Positions 44,225-54,256 of a stretch of 64,000 nt of DNA are shown here, in pieces. Every line of letters starts with the position of its first letter. Positions within the stretch are counted from its first letter, which is position 1. The stretch covers positions 3,077,501-3,141,500 of the forward strand of contig NZ_CP045201.1 in the NCBI RefSeq assembly GCF_014899185.1, written 5' to 3'. A program made the translations under genes and the position numbers. Source of the stretch: Pseudooceanicola spongiae. GTDB lineage: Bacteria > Pseudomonadota > Alphaproteobacteria > Rhodobacterales > Rhodobacteraceae. The notes below the pieces were generated by a model. The model made no database searches. It worked only from the letters and a program-made list of their open reading frames with translations, and was not told the DNA's origin.

Positions 44225-46429
44225 TCACCGCGCGGCCCGCAAAAAGATCACGGAAAGCGGTGGTACAGTCATAACAGCTATCGCGGGCAACACGTTCCCA
44301 CTGACAGCCTCGGCAGTCACGGAACCCATGTTCCCACGGTTGCCGCCGCCATAAATTTCAGCATCGGTGTTCAGCACCTCCTCCCAAACGCCCGTTTTGG
44401 GCAGAGGGAGTGCGTAATTGCTGCGTTCGACGGGGGTGAAATTGCACACGACCGCAATCTCAGCGTCGCCCTCCTCCGCGCGACGCAGGAACGCGAGTAT
44501 CGAATGATCGGAGTCATGCTCGACCAGCCACTCGAACACCGCGCCGCCCAGATCATCGCGGTGCAGAGCCGGTTCCGAACGGTAGAGGCGGTTCAAATCG
44601 CGCACGAGCGCCTGTACTCCGACATGGGCGGGATCTTCCAGCAGGTGCCAGTCGAGGCTGATGTCGTGATTCCATTCGCGCGCCTGCGCAAACTCGCAGC
44701 CCATGAACAGCAGCTTCTTGCCCGGATGCCCCCACATGAAGCCGTAATAGGCCCGCAGGTTGGCAAACTGCTGATCAGGGGGTCCGGGCATTTTGCCCAG
44801 CATCGACCCCTTGCCGTGCACCACTTCGTCATGGCTGATCGGCAGGATGAAATTCTCGGAAAAGGCATAGACCAGACCGAAGGTCAGCTTGCGATGGTGA
44901 TAGGTGCGATGGATCGGATCCTCGCCCATGTAGGCCAGTGTGTCGTTCATCCAGCCCATGTTCCACTTGTAGCCGAAGCCGAGGCCATCCTCGTGCACCG
45001 GTCGGCTGACACCGGGAAACGAGGTGCTCTCCTCCGCCACCGTCATGATGCCGGGCGCCGCGCCATAGGTCTCGACGTTCATCTCGCGCAGGAAGGATAT
45101 CGCCTCAAGATTCTCGCGCCCGCCGTGAATATTGGGCACCCATTCACCTTCAGGGCGGGAATAATCGCGATAGAGCATCGAGGCCACGGCATCGACCCGC
45201 AGCCCATCAACGCTATATTCCGTCAGCCAGTAAATCGCGTTGGCGATCAGGAAGTTACGCACTTCACGCTTGGAATAGTCGTAGATCAGCGTGTTCCAGT
45301 CGCGGTGAAATCCCTCACGCGGATCAGCATATTGATAGAGCGGCGTGCCATCAAACCAGCCGAGGCCATGCGGATCGGTCGGGAAGTGCCCTGGCACCCA
45401 GTCCAGGATCAGCCCCATCCCCGCGGCCTGCGTCGCCGCAACAAAGGCCGCGAACTCGTCCGGCGTCCCGTGGCGGATGGTCGGAGCATAAAGCCCAACC
45501 GGCTGATAGCCCCAGGACCCGTCGAAGGGAAACTCCGACACCGGCATCAGCTCGATATGGGTAAAGCCCATGTCGGCGGCATAGGTGACCAGCTCAACCG
45601 CCAGCTCATCATAGCTCAGCCGTCTGCGGTCCTCCTCAACCTTGCGCCGCCAGGACCCCAGATGCACCTCGTAAATCGAGATGGGTGAAGATACCGCCTG
45701 CCGCTCAGCCCTTGCCGCGCGGGCCTCCGGTGCAGGCGGCTGTGGCAGACTGCGCACGATGGAGGCCTGCGCGGGTGGATGTTCAGACCCAAAGGCGACC
45801 GGATCGGCCTTTTGCGGCAGGCTCATCCCATCCGGCCCCAGAATGTCGTACTTGTAAGCGGCCCCGACGCCAACTTCGGGCAGGAAAATCTCCCACACAC
45901 CCGACACACCGCGCATCCGCATGGGATGGCGCAGCGGCGACCAGCCGTTGAAATCCCCCACCACCGAAACGCGGCGGGCATGAGGCGCCCAGACAGCGAA
46001 GACCGTGCCCTCGACCCCCTGATGGGTCACGGGGCGCGCGCCAAGCTTTTCCCACAGGCGCAGATGCCGCCCTTCTGAAATCAGGTATTCGTCCAGTTCG
46101 CCCAGCACGGGGGCAAAGCTGTAGGGATCATGCCGGTCGTTGTCGCCTTCCGCGCGCGCAAGGCGCAGACGATAGCCCGCGTCGGCAAGCACCGCTTCAG
46201 GCAAACCCGTCAGAGTGAAAATACCCCCGCCCTCTGCCTGCATTTCGAGCACATCTGTCGAGCTGTCCGGCACACAGAACATCCGCTCCACTTCGGGATC
46301 AAACGCGATCAGGGTGTCGCCATGCAGCCCCAGAATGTCAAAGGGCGCCCCGTGGCGGCCTTGTCGAATAGCCTCAAACGCGGCGAAATCTGGGGTAAAA
46401 GGTACTGTTTCACTGGAATTACTGCTCAT
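44225..46429 (-). CDS. glgB: 1,4-alpha-glucan branching enzyme
   Basis: GlgB (734 residues) introduces alpha-1,6 branches into glycogen. The N-terminal CBM48 module shows [20 protein letters not shown]. The GH13 catalytic residues are Asp in [13 protein letters not shown], Glu in [13 protein letters not shown] and Asp in [16 protein letters not shown]; the C-terminal beta domain ends the protein. The start at 46429 follows a short G-rich sequence; the longer frame to 46591 has no family match. It is the first gene of the minus-strand glycogen operon and is divergent from the alpha-glucosidase gene. Confidence 0.95.
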   Translation of the reverse strand: MSSNSSETVPFTPDFAAFEAIRQGRHGAPFDILGLHGDTLIAFDPEVERMFCVPDSSTDVLEMQAEGGGIFTLTGLPEAVLADAGYRLRLARAEGDNDRHDPYSFAPVLGELDEYLISEGRHLRLWEKLGARPVTHQGVEGTVFAVWAPHARRVSVVGDFNGWSPLRHPMRMRGVSGVWEIFLPEVGVGAAYKYDILGPDGMSLPQKADPVAFGSEHPPAQASIVRSLPQPPAPEARAARAERQAVSSPISIYEVHLGSWRRKVEEDRRRLSYDELAVELVTYAADMGFTHIELMPVSEFPFDGSWGYQPVGLYAPTIRHGTPDEFAAFVAATQAAGMGLILDWVPGHFPTDPHGLGWFDGTPLYQYADPREGFHRDWNTLIYDYSKREVRNFLIANAIYWLTEYSVDGLRVDAVASMLYRDYSRPEGEWVPNIHGGRENLEAISFLREMNVETYGAAPGIMTVAEESTSFPGVSRPVHEDGLGFGYKWNMGWMNDTLAYMGEDPIHRTYHHRKLTFGLVYAFSENFILPISHDEVVHGKGSMLGKMPGPPDQQFANLRAYYGFMWGHPGKKLLFMGCEFAQAREWNHDISLDWHLLEDPAHVGVQALVRDLNRLYRSEPALHRDDLGGAVFEWLVEHDSDHSILAFLRRAEEGDAEIAVVCNFTPVERSNYALPLPKTGVWEEVLNTDAEIYGGGNRGNMGSVTAEAVSGNVLPAIAVMTVPPLSVIFLRAAR

Positions 46430-46593
46430 TGCCCCCCCATCGCGCCGAAACCGGCTGCGCGGCCATACCTGCAGAACCAACACGTTCGCCCTCCGGCAGT
46501 TCCCCACATGCAAAACGGGGACCGGCCTTGTGCAGATCAAATCAGCATAACCTGTGCAGCGCCACCCTTGAAAGACGCGCCACACACGCAACC

Positions 46594-46607
46594 ATTGTAT
46601 TCACAAT
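46594..46607. promoter_or_regulatory. Inverted repeat in the glgB/alpha-glucosidase divergent region
   Basis: ATTGT and ACAAT flank a 4-base spacer (ATTC) within the 263-base region between the divergent glgB and alpha-glucosidase genes. The site could be an operator controlling both directions. A direct repeat of TGTGCAG (around 46529 and 46553) lies nearby. Neither matches a regulator named in this window. Confidence 0.35.
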
Positions 46608-46624
46608 CTCTCCGTCCCATCCTT

Positions 46625-46655
46625 TTGACAAGAGAAGCAGACCCTCTGCGATTCT
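46625..46655 (+). promoter_or_regulatory. Possible sigma-70 promoter of the alpha-glucosidase/treZ/treY genes
   Basis: A consensus TTGACA lies at 46625-46630 with GATTCT as a weak -10 about 19 bases later, roughly 40 bases before the start codon at 46693. The -35 is perfect but the -10 is poor, as is common in high-GC alphaproteobacteria. Confidence 0.4.
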
Positions 46656-46692
46656 TGCCAGGCCCCGGAATATAGCTGACCAAGGACACTGC

Positions 46693-48333
46693 ATGTCGAA
46701 CCGTCCAGCCGACCCGACCCCGAAACGTACAGGACCAGACTGGTGGCGGGGTGCGATCCTCTATCAGATTTATCCCCGCAGTTTTCAGGACGACAATGGC
46801 GACGGCATCGGCGATCTGCCCGGTATCACCCGGCGGCTTGATCACGTGGCGAGCCTTGGCTGCGACGGCATCTGGCTGTCGCCGATCTTTCCCTCGCCGA
46901 TGGCAGACATGGGCTATGACGTTTCGGATTACGTCGATATCGACCCGCTGTTCGGCACCCTTGCGGATTTCGAAGCGCTGATCCTCCGCGCCCATGACCT
47001 CGGGCTCAAGGTCGTCGTCGATCAGGTGATGAACCACTCGTCCAGCCTGCACCCCTGGTTTGTCGAAAGCCGCAGCAGCCGCGACAACCCGCGTGCCGAC
47101 TGGTATGTCTGGAAAGACCCGAAACCCGACGGTTCGCCCCCCAACAACTGGCCCTCGGTGTTCGGCGGCCCGGCCTGGACATGGGATGGTGAGCGGCGGC
47201 AGTACTACCTGCATTCCTTCCTGGCCGAGCAGCCCGACCTCAATTACCTCAACCCCGATGTGCAACAGGCAGTGCTGGACGCCATGCGCTTCTGGCTGGA
47301 ACGCGGCGTCGACGGCTTCCGTCTCGATACCGTGAACTATTTCTTCTACGACCCCGAGCTGCGCGATAACCCCGCCAAGTCCTTTGGCACCGAAAAGCCG
47401 CCTGTGAACCATTACGACTGGCAGCTTCACCTCTATTCCAAGAGCCGCCCCGAGAACGTCGACTTCCTGCGCCGGATGCGCGCCCTGACGGACGAGTTTC
47501 CCGACCGGATGCTGCTGGGCGAGGTGGGCGATACCGATCAGGCGATCGAGCTGATGGGCGAATACACCTCGGGCAGCGACAAGCTGCACATGGCCTATTC
47601 CTTCGACATGCTGTCCGACCACTATACGCCTGCGCATTTTCGCGAAGTCATCGATGGCTTCTGGGAGGGGGCGCCGGACGGCTGGCCGCTCTGGTCGATG
47701 TCCAACCATGACGTCGTGCGCCACGCCACCCGCTGGGCCGCCAAGGACAGTGGCGATGATGCGCTGGCGCGCCAGGCGATTTCGCTGCTGCTGGCGTTTG
47801 AGGGCTCCATCTGCCTCTATCAGGGAGAAGAGCTGGGGCAGACCGAAACGGACCTTCTCTATTCAGAGCTGACGGATCCCGTCGGGCTGCGCTTCTGGCC
47901 CGCCAACAAAGGCCGCGATGGCTGTCGCACGCCGATGGTCTGGGTCGCGCAGGATGCTCAGGGCGGGTTTACCACGGGCACGCCATGGCTGCCGGTCAAG
48001 CCGCCGCAAGCCGCCCGGGCGGTGGATCTGCAAGAGGCAAACACCGCCTCGATACTGACGCATTACCGACAGATGATTTCCTACCGTCGCGCCACCCCGG
48101 CACTGGACCATGGCAAGATGCACTTTACCGAAGCCCCTGATCCAGTGCTGCGCTTCACCCGTGGCGAGGGTGCGAAAAGGCTCGATTGTGTGTTCAACCT
48201 GTCGACATCACCGCAGCAGGTTCCCTGCAAGGGCACCATCGTCGGGCCGTCTCAGGCGGCGAGCCTTGGTGATGATCTGTTGTCTCTCGGCGCGAATGGC
48301 TGGGCCTTCGTGACCGATTCAGATGCCGGCTGA
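46693..48333 (+). CDS. Alpha-glucosidase (GH13)
   Basis: A 546-residue cytoplasmic glycoside hydrolase close to oligo-1,6-glucosidases and rhizobial AglA. The first barrel strand is GAILYQIYPRSFQDDNGDGIGDL; catalytic Asp is in DGFRLDTVNYFF, Glu in MLLGEVGDTDQ and Asp in SMSNHDVVRHATR. It would split alpha-linked oligosaccharides (maltose, sucrose, trehalulose or isomaltose types) to glucose. AAGGA precedes the ATG at 46693; a frame opening at 46429 runs through the promoter region and is not used. It is 42 bases upstream of treZ, and the alpha-glucoside-type ABC importer lies 6 kb downstream. Confidence 0.92.
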   Translation: MSNRPADPTPKRTGPDWWRGAILYQIYPRSFQDDNGDGIGDLPGITRRLDHVASLGCDGIWLSPIFPSPMADMGYDVSDYVDIDPLFGTLADFEALILRAHDLGLKVVVDQVMNHSSSLHPWFVESRSSRDNPRADWYVWKDPKPDGSPPNNWPSVFGGPAWTWDGERRQYYLHSFLAEQPDLNYLNPDVQQAVLDAMRFWLERGVDGFRLDTVNYFFYDPELRDNPAKSFGTEKPPVNHYDWQLHLYSKSRPENVDFLRRMRALTDEFPDRMLLGEVGDTDQAIELMGEYTSGSDKLHMAYSFDMLSDHYTPAHFREVIDGFWEGAPDGWPLWSMSNHDVVRHATRWAAKDSGDDALARQAISLLLAFEGSICLYQGEELGQTETDLLYSELTDPVGLRFWPANKGRDGCRTPMVWVAQDAQGGFTTGTPWLPVKPPQAARAVDLQEANTASILTHYRQMISYRRATPALDHGKMHFTEAPDPVLRFTRGEGAKRLDCVFNLSTSPQQVPCKGTIVGPSQAASLGDDLLSLGANGWAFVTDSDAG

Positions 48334-48375
48334 GACCACAAAAATGCTGCTAAAACCTTTTAACTGCTGAGGTTT

Positions 48376-50187
48376 ATGATGGATCAGATGGGCCTGCCAA
48401 AGACTGCTTCCGCCGACCCATCCATCGCAAAACCTCGTGGCACCTACTGGGGTGTGCATCCGGTCGGACAGGACGACGCAGGCCAGATCCGCTGGCACGC
48501 GACGCTCTGGGCGCCTGAGGCATCCGCGGTGACGCTGCTCCTCGACGACCAGCGCATGGCGATGACTTCCGGCGCGAACGGCACCCACATTCTTGAGTTT
48601 TCCGCCCCAAAGAATACCACATATGGTTTTGACCTCGGGTCTGGCCTGCGCCCCGACCCAGCCTCTCGCCGTCAGTTGCAGGGCGTGCACGGCCCCTCTG
48701 TTCTGGTCGATTCCGCTTACACCTGGCCCCTCTCGGAGGCCGGATGGACTGGTCGCCCCTGGGAAGAGGCTGTTATCCTCGAAATCCAGATCGGGCTGTT
48801 CACCCCCGAGGGCACCTTTTGCGCTGCAGAGAAGCGTCTTCAAGGATTGGCCGACATCGGAGTTACGGCGGTCGAAGTGATGCCGGTCGCTCAGTTCTCC
48901 GGCCATCAGGGTTGGGGATATGATGGTGTCCTGCCCTTCGCCCCCCATGCCGCCTATGGCACACCGGCTGAGATGAAGTCCTTTATCGCCGCCGCCCATG
49001 CCCTTGGGATCGCTGTGATTCTGGACGTCGTCTACAACCACTTTGGCCCTGACGGTGCCTATCTGCACGAAATCGCACCCGCTTTCTTCGACCCGGAACG
49101 CAACACCCCCTGGGGCGCCGGGATCGACTATACCCGCCCCGCAGTGCGCGATTTCTTCCTCTCCAACGTCGCAATGTGGATGGGTGAGTTTCACATAGAC
49201 GGACTTCGCATCGACGCCGCGCATCAGATCAAGGACCCGACAACGCCCGAAATGCTGCGCGAAATCGCGGCAACAGCCCGTGCCGCGGCCGGTTCGCGCA
49301 CCGTCTGGCTGGTGCTGGAAGATGAGCGGAACCTGACATGGCCCATCGACGCCAGCGCTGACCTGTTCGACGCGCAATGGAACGACGACTACCACCACGC
49401 CCTGCATTGCCTGCTGACCGGCGAGAACGAGAGTTACTACGCGCCATTTGCAGTCGCCCCCATGGACGATCTGCTGCTGGCCCTGCGCGAAGGTCAGGTC
49501 GATCAGGGACAGGCCCGCCCCGCCGGTGCCGCGCCGCGTGGCACCCCGTCGGCGCATTTGCCGGTCACTGCCTTCGTCAACTCCAACCAGACACATGACC
49601 AGGTCGGCAACCGCGCGCGGGGCGAGCGGCTGATCAGCCTCGTCGGCGAGGATGCGGCCTGGATCGCCCACGCTCTGCTGCTGACAACTCCCTTTGTTCC
49701 AATGCTATTCATGGGCGAAGAGGTCGGCGAGATGGCACCTTTCTGCTTTTTCGCCGACCTGCCCGAACCCCTCGCCAGCGCCACCCGCAACGGGCGGCAG
49801 GCAGAGTTCGCCCGGTTTTCTTCGTTCAGCGGTCAGGTGCCCGACCCCATCGCGCGGGGAACCTTCGACGCCTCTCGCCCCTACCTCGGCCCGGCGGAAC
49901 GGCAGGCCAGATGGCGCGACTGGACGGCGCGGCTGCTGAGCCTGCGCCAGCGCCAGATCCTGCCGCTGACCCGTTCGGCCCAGCAAAGCCCGACCGAGGC
50001 ACAGGCCACAGGTCCGCTCAGCCTCGCCGCGCACTGGCACTTTGCCGCGGGCAGTCTGCAAATACAGGCAAACCTCGGCGCACCGCCTGACACCCCCGCA
50101 AAGCCGATTTCCGAGCCCGACATTGCGGTCGGCAATATCGCGACAGACGCATTCGCCTTTGCCGTCAAGATCCGGTCCGTCTCGTGA
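48376..50187 (+). CDS. treZ: Malto-oligosyltrehalose trehalohydrolase
   Basis: TreZ (603 residues) releases trehalose from malto-oligosyltrehalose. The N-terminal CBM48-like part (IRWHATLWAPEASAVTLLLD) precedes the GH13 barrel, with catalytic Asp in DGLRIDAAHQIKD, Glu in WLVLEDERNLT and Asp in NQTHDQVGNRARGER, the last being characteristic of TreZ. Its TGA shares a base with the treY ATG. It lies between the alpha-glucosidase and treY genes on the same strand. Confidence 0.95.
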   Translation: MMDQMGLPKTASADPSIAKPRGTYWGVHPVGQDDAGQIRWHATLWAPEASAVTLLLDDQRMAMTSGANGTHILEFSAPKNTTYGFDLGSGLRPDPASRRQLQGVHGPSVLVDSAYTWPLSEAGWTGRPWEEAVILEIQIGLFTPEGTFCAAEKRLQGLADIGVTAVEVMPVAQFSGHQGWGYDGVLPFAPHAAYGTPAEMKSFIAAAHALGIAVILDVVYNHFGPDGAYLHEIAPAFFDPERNTPWGAGIDYTRPAVRDFFLSNVAMWMGEFHIDGLRIDAAHQIKDPTTPEMLREIAATARAAAGSRTVWLVLEDERNLTWPIDASADLFDAQWNDDYHHALHCLLTGENESYYAPFAVAPMDDLLLALREGQVDQGQARPAGAAPRGTPSAHLPVTAFVNSNQTHDQVGNRARGERLISLVGEDAAWIAHALLLTTPFVPMLFMGEEVGEMAPFCFFADLPEPLASATRNGRQAEFARFSSFSGQVPDPIARGTFDASRPYLGPAERQARWRDWTARLLSLRQRQILPLTRSAQQSPTEAQATGPLSLAAHWHFAAGSLQIQANLGAPPDTPAKPISEPDIAVGNIATDAFAFAVKIRSVS

Positions 50188-52472
50188 TGGCGCAAGGACT
50201 TCCCGAGGCCCTCGCCACGGCCACAGCAACCTATCGCATCCAGCTGCGCAACGGCGTCACTTTCGCGGTGGTCGAGGACTGGCTGCCCCATCTCGCACAT
50301 CTCGGCATCAGCCACCTCTACCTGTCCCCGATATTCACCGCGCAGAGCGGGTCGACCCACGGCTATGACGTGACCCGCCCGGATCAGATCGACCCGTCGC
50401 TCGGCGGCGATGATGGGTTCGAGAGGCTGGCACACAGCGCGCATGCGCATGGTCTATCGGTGGTGATCGACATCGTGCCCAACCACACCGCGCTCAGCTT
50501 TGAAAACCTCTGGCTGCGGGATGCCTTGCGCTATGGCCCCGATAGCCGGTTCGCCCGGCATTTCGACATCGACTGGGCCGAACGGATGCGCCTGACCATG
50601 CTCGGCGCCTCCTTTGAGACGGTGATCTCGCGCGAGGAAGCCAGACTGGCCGACGACCCGGACGGCCCTGTTCTGCACCTCGCCGGGCTGTCTGTCCCGC
50701 TGAACCCTGACACCTGTGAGGGATTGACGCGCGGGGTGCTGGATATCGCCACACTGCGCAGCCTGCACGACAAGCAGCACTGGCAGCTGGTCCATTGGGA
50801 GATGGAGCGTGATCACCTCTCGCACCGCCGCTTCTTCAACGTGACCTCGCTGATCGGGATGCGGATAGAAGACTCGCAGGTGTTTGAGGACATGCATGCG
50901 CTGACTTTCGCGCTGATTGACCGGGGTCTGGTACAGGCCCTGCGCGTCGATCATGTCGATGGGCTGGCCGATCCCGGTGCCTATATCGACCAACTTGCAG
51001 CGCGTCTGCCCGGCACGCCGGTCTGGGTGGAAAAGATCCTGACCGGGGACGAGGGGCTCGACACAGACTGGCCCGTCGTGGGCACCACCGGATATGAGGC
51101 CGGGCGCGCCATTGCAGCGGTGCTCAGCCAGCCCGAGGGTGTCGCTCGGCTCAAGATGGCCTGGGGTGAAACGACCGGCGGCAGCGGCGATTTCCACAGC
51201 GCCCTGCGCACGGCCAAGCAGGAGGTCATCCGTCTGGAGCTGTCGGCAGAACTGGCTCAGCTTATCGCATTGGCGCGGGCTCTGGTGGCCGAACTGCCGC
51301 ATCTTGAGACCGGCAGCGAAACCCTGCGTGAAGTGCTGATCGCCCTGCTGATCGAGATGCCGCGGTATCGCACCTATTTCACCGACGCCCCTCCTCGGCC
51401 TGAGGACTTGGCGCTGTGGCAAGATGTTGTGGATCGTGCCGCCACCCAGCTGCGCAGTGACCGGGTGCTGCGCATTCTGGGGACGGAAATCGCGGGCGGC
51501 ACATCCAGCCCGGCGCAAAACCTGCGCGTGCGGTTTCAGCAGGTCACCGGCGCTCTGCTGGCCAAGGCGCACGAGGACACCGCTGGCTTTCGCTACATGC
51601 CCTACCTCGCCGCGAATGAGGTGGGTGCGGACCCCGATGCCCCAACCATGAGCACGCAAGCCTTTGCCGCCTTCTGTCAGGACCGGCTGCAACACTGGCC
51701 CGGCGCGCTGACGCTGACCTCCTCTCATGACACCAAACGATCCGAAGATGCCCGGATGCGCCTTGTGGCAACCAGCCATGATCCGGAGGCGTTTCTGGCT
51801 CTTCTCTCGTCGATCACCCTGCGCCCCGATGCGGCCGGTATTGCGCCCGCTACGCTGTGGCTGCTGGCGCAAAGCGCGCTTGCCATCTGGCGGGCTACAG
51901 ATGATCTTCAGGGCAGCGATCTGGGGCCACGTCTGGCAGAGCACCTCAGGAAGGCGCTGCGCGAGGCCAAGCAGGTCACCTTCTGGCCCTACCCAAATGC
52001 CGCGATCGAAGACCCGGTCTGTGCGCTTGCCGAGGCCCTCATGCGAGAGTGGCAGGGCGCGCCGCCCGCCGCCCTGCTGCGGCTTTGCGCTCTGGGCGAG
52101 GCACTGTCGCTCTGCCAGTTGGCCCTGAAGTGCACCATGCCCGGACTGCCGGATATTTACCGGGGCACGGAGGGTGCCGCTCTGGATCTGACCGACCCAG
52201 ACAACCGGCGGCCCATCGACCTGCTCCACCTCTCCACCCTGCCAACCCAAAGCGGGTTCGACGGGCAAAAGGCGAGGCTGTTGACGCAGTTGCTGGCTGC
52301 GCGCAAGGCGGCCCCCTCCCTGTTTCTGAGCGGCGATTTCGACATCGACGCCAGCGCTAAGGGCATCACCCTGCGGCGCAATTCAACGGATGGCGCATCC
52401 CTCCAGCTGACCCTCAATCCAGAACTTCCCTGCGAAAATGCCGTGACGCTGCACTTTCATATGCCGGACTGA
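50187..52472 (+). CDS. treY: Malto-oligosyltrehalose synthase
   Basis: TreY (761 residues) converts the reducing end of a malto-oligosaccharide into a trehalose unit by intramolecular transglycosylation. The start region is TATYRIQLRNGVTF followed by HLGISHLYLSPIFTAQSGSTHGYDV, diagnostic for TreY. Catalytic Asp lies in ALRVDHVDGLADP, Glu in VWVEKILTGDE and Asp in TSSHDTKRSEDARMR. Length is at the short end for the family. The ATG at 50187 shares its first base with the treZ stop (GTG one codon upstream is an alternative), so TreZ and TreY are produced together. Confidence 0.95.
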   Translation: MAQGLPEALATATATYRIQLRNGVTFAVVEDWLPHLAHLGISHLYLSPIFTAQSGSTHGYDVTRPDQIDPSLGGDDGFERLAHSAHAHGLSVVIDIVPNHTALSFENLWLRDALRYGPDSRFARHFDIDWAERMRLTMLGASFETVISREEARLADDPDGPVLHLAGLSVPLNPDTCEGLTRGVLDIATLRSLHDKQHWQLVHWEMERDHLSHRRFFNVTSLIGMRIEDSQVFEDMHALTFALIDRGLVQALRVDHVDGLADPGAYIDQLAARLPGTPVWVEKILTGDEGLDTDWPVVGTTGYEAGRAIAAVLSQPEGVARLKMAWGETTGGSGDFHSALRTAKQEVIRLELSAELAQLIALARALVAELPHLETGSETLREVLIALLIEMPRYRTYFTDAPPRPEDLALWQDVVDRAATQLRSDRVLRILGTEIAGGTSSPAQNLRVRFQQVTGALLAKAHEDTAGFRYMPYLAANEVGADPDAPTMSTQAFAAFCQDRLQHWPGALTLTSSHDTKRSEDARMRLVATSHDPEAFLALLSSITLRPDAAGIAPATLWLLAQSALAIWRATDDLQGSDLGPRLAEHLRKALREAKQVTFWPYPNAAIEDPVCALAEALMREWQGAPPAALLRLCALGEALSLCQLALKCTMPGLPDIYRGTEGAALDLTDPDNRRPIDLLHLSTLPTQSGFDGQKARLLTQLLAARKAAPSLFLSGDFDIDASAKGITLRRNSTDGASLQLTLNPELPCENAVTLHFHMPD

Positions 52473-52590
52473 GCGCATTGCCCCACAAGGTTTGTTCCGC
52501 ATCGTTGCTCTGACAAAGTGGTCCGTGTTATCAGATTCGGTGTGAGTTCGATTAACGTCGCGCAGGTAAAAGCGACCAAGGGTGTGCAAG

Positions 52591-52836
52591 ATGCCGCATT
52601 CCAAACAGATCAAGACTGTCGAGATGGCAATGAAGCCAATCGGGGACATGAAAGTACCCGAACCCCTGCGCGCCAGTGTCGACAAGCAGAACCAGATCCT
52701 TCTGGATCTCGCTTTGTCGATGGTAAACGCCGGATTGTCGGAACAGCAGGTCCGCTCAACCATCGAAACGGCCTGTGCCTCGTACCGCGATGAATTGATT
52801 ACGACTGTTCTGGCGATAAGGGCACAAAATGGATGA
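52591..52836 (+). CDS. Small uncharacterised protein overlapping the GGDEF gene
   Basis: An 81-residue protein, mostly hydrophilic and helical, with blocks KVPEPLRASVDKQNQILLDLALSMVNAGLSEQQVRSTIE and a C-terminal YRDELITTVLAIRAQ. No known domain, signal peptide or membrane helix is recognised. Its TGA lies inside the start of the diguanylate cyclase gene (8-base overlap, ATGGATGA), so the two are translationally coupled and the products may act together. The ATG at 52591 is chosen; a GTG at 52582 is possible. Confidence 0.7.
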   Translation: MPHSKQIKTVEMAMKPIGDMKVPEPLRASVDKQNQILLDLALSMVNAGLSEQQVRSTIETACASYRDELITTVLAIRAQNG

Positions 52837-53806
52837 ACGACGCAAACTGAATGACGAGCAGGGTCGTCTTGCCGCCCTGAGGCGCGCAGGCTTGCTCGAC
52901 ACGCCACGCGAAGAACCCTTTGACAGGATTACCGAACTCGTCCGTTCCGTGCTGAATGTGCCTATCGCAACTGTCACTCTTGTCGATGCCGAACGGCTTT
53001 GGCTGAAATCGGTTCTCGGGTTGCAGGTTACAGAAGTCCCGCGCGAAGTCTCCTTTTGCACGCATACCATCCAGTCCCACGAGGCCCTGATCGTAGAGGA
53101 CGCAACGCAGGACGCCCGCTTTCGCGACTATCCCTATGTCTTGGGCGAGCCGGGCGTGCGCAGTTATCTGGGCATCCCGCTTGAAACTCCGGATGGCTAT
53201 AATCTCGGGGCGCTCTGCGCCATTGATACGGTACCAAGGCAGTTTTCTGCCGCAGACGTCGCGATCATGACGAACTTCTCCCGCCTCGTGATGAACGAAC
53301 TGGAGCTGCGCCAGATCGCCATGAGCGACTCGCTGACCGGCGCCATGACCCGGCGCGGCTGGATGGAAGCCGTCGAGACTCAGATCGCGCGGTGCCGCCG
53401 GAATGGTCAGCCCTCCTCGATCGTGCTGCTGGATGTCGATCATTTCAAACGGATCAACGATACCCATGGCCATCCCGCCGGCGACAGAATTCTGCGCGCC
53501 ATCTCGCAGGCCTGTTTCGAGACGCTGCGTGAAGCCGATCTTTTTGCCCGCATCGGCGGCGAGGAATTTGCCATTTTCCTGCCCGTGACGGACTCTGTCG
53601 AAGCGGCGGCACTGGCAGAGCGGCTGCGCGATCGGATTTCGCAAACCTCGTTTGATCTGGACGGCACACCGGTGCGCGCAACTGCCAGTTTCGGCATCAC
53701 CGAGGTGCCCCCCTATATCGAAGGCGTCGAGGCCGGTCTGCGATTGGCCGATGCCTTGCTGTACAAAGCCAAGACGGACGGTCGCAACCTCTGCCGCGTC
53801 GCTTGA
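52829..53806 (+). CDS. GAF-GGDEF diguanylate cyclase
   Basis: A 325-residue protein with an N-terminal GAF sensor domain (about 15-160) and a C-terminal GGDEF domain that makes cyclic di-GMP. The active site is an intact GGEEF (near residue 243), and an RxxD inhibitory site (READ) sits five residues before it, so feedback control by c-di-GMP is likely. The SLTGAMTRRGWMEAVE and LDVDHFKRINDTHGH blocks are also conserved. It has no membrane segment, so it responds to a cytoplasmic signal. Its partner is the small overlapping protein gene upstream. Confidence 0.93.
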   Translation: MDERRKLNDEQGRLAALRRAGLLDTPREEPFDRITELVRSVLNVPIATVTLVDAERLWLKSVLGLQVTEVPREVSFCTHTIQSHEALIVEDATQDARFRDYPYVLGEPGVRSYLGIPLETPDGYNLGALCAIDTVPRQFSAADVAIMTNFSRLVMNELELRQIAMSDSLTGAMTRRGWMEAVETQIARCRRNGQPSSIVLLDVDHFKRINDTHGHPAGDRILRAISQACFETLREADLFARIGGEEFAIFLPVTDSVEAAALAERLRDRISQTSFDLDGTPVRATASFGITEVPPYIEGVEAGLRLADALLYKAKTDGRNLCRVA

Positions 53807-54256
53807 AACACGCCCGGAAACCAGAAGTGCACACTTATTAAGCTATTTGACACTCATTCCCCCACGGACGAAGCGCGGGCATGCGACGCCCAGCTGATCC
53901 GTGCGATTTTGCCAAAAGCCTGACCGAACGCTACCAATCTTGCGCATTTTGCGTGAGCGGGCGGCGCAGAAAATCCTTGAAGGGCCCACCTGCCTCGCGA
54001 CTGATCCGCAGAGCCAAGCACGCTTTGGGCTGTTATTTGCCTCTCCCAAAGGTTGACTTGTCGCCCATCACCCCGCTCAATACAGGCGTTGGCGTCCATT
54101 AACCGCGCCTGACGGACCGGGATAAGAAGCACCCAAGTGCCCGCCCCGCATGAATATTGCAGTATGACCCGGTTACAGGAGCGCCACTTTTCCGGCCGGG
54201 CCACGCCATTTTCAAATGGCGCTGCCGTAGAACGCAAAGACGATCGGGAGGATCAC
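53807..54256. other. 450-base non-coding stretch before the sugar ABC operon
   Basis: No convincing gene was found. Short open frames lack ribosome-binding sites and conserved-looking sequence. The first part (about 53835-53860) is AT-rich and could hold a promoter; the last part contains a palindrome (54204-54221) and the GGGAGG ribosome-binding site of the binding-protein gene. A long leader or a small RNA is possible but not shown. Confidence 0.5.
54204..54221. promoter_or_regulatory. 18-bp palindromic operator candidate upstream of the sugar-binding protein gene
   Basis: CGCCATTT and AAATGGCG are perfect 8-bp arms separated by TC, centred 45 bases before the binding-protein start codon. 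Its symmetry and position fit a LacI- or GntR-type repressor site, as is usual for sugar ABC operons. No such regulator gene is in the window. Confidence 0.6.

Noticed and set aside
50454..52268. A 604-residue minus-strand frame opposite treY
   Set aside because: It overlaps a gene with all three GH13 catalytic residues, and the antisense product shows no motif.
53881..54102. Possible 73-residue gene in the gap before the sugar-binding protein gene
   Set aside because: No ribosome-binding site, no conserved-looking sequence, and Cys/Arg/Pro-rich random composition.
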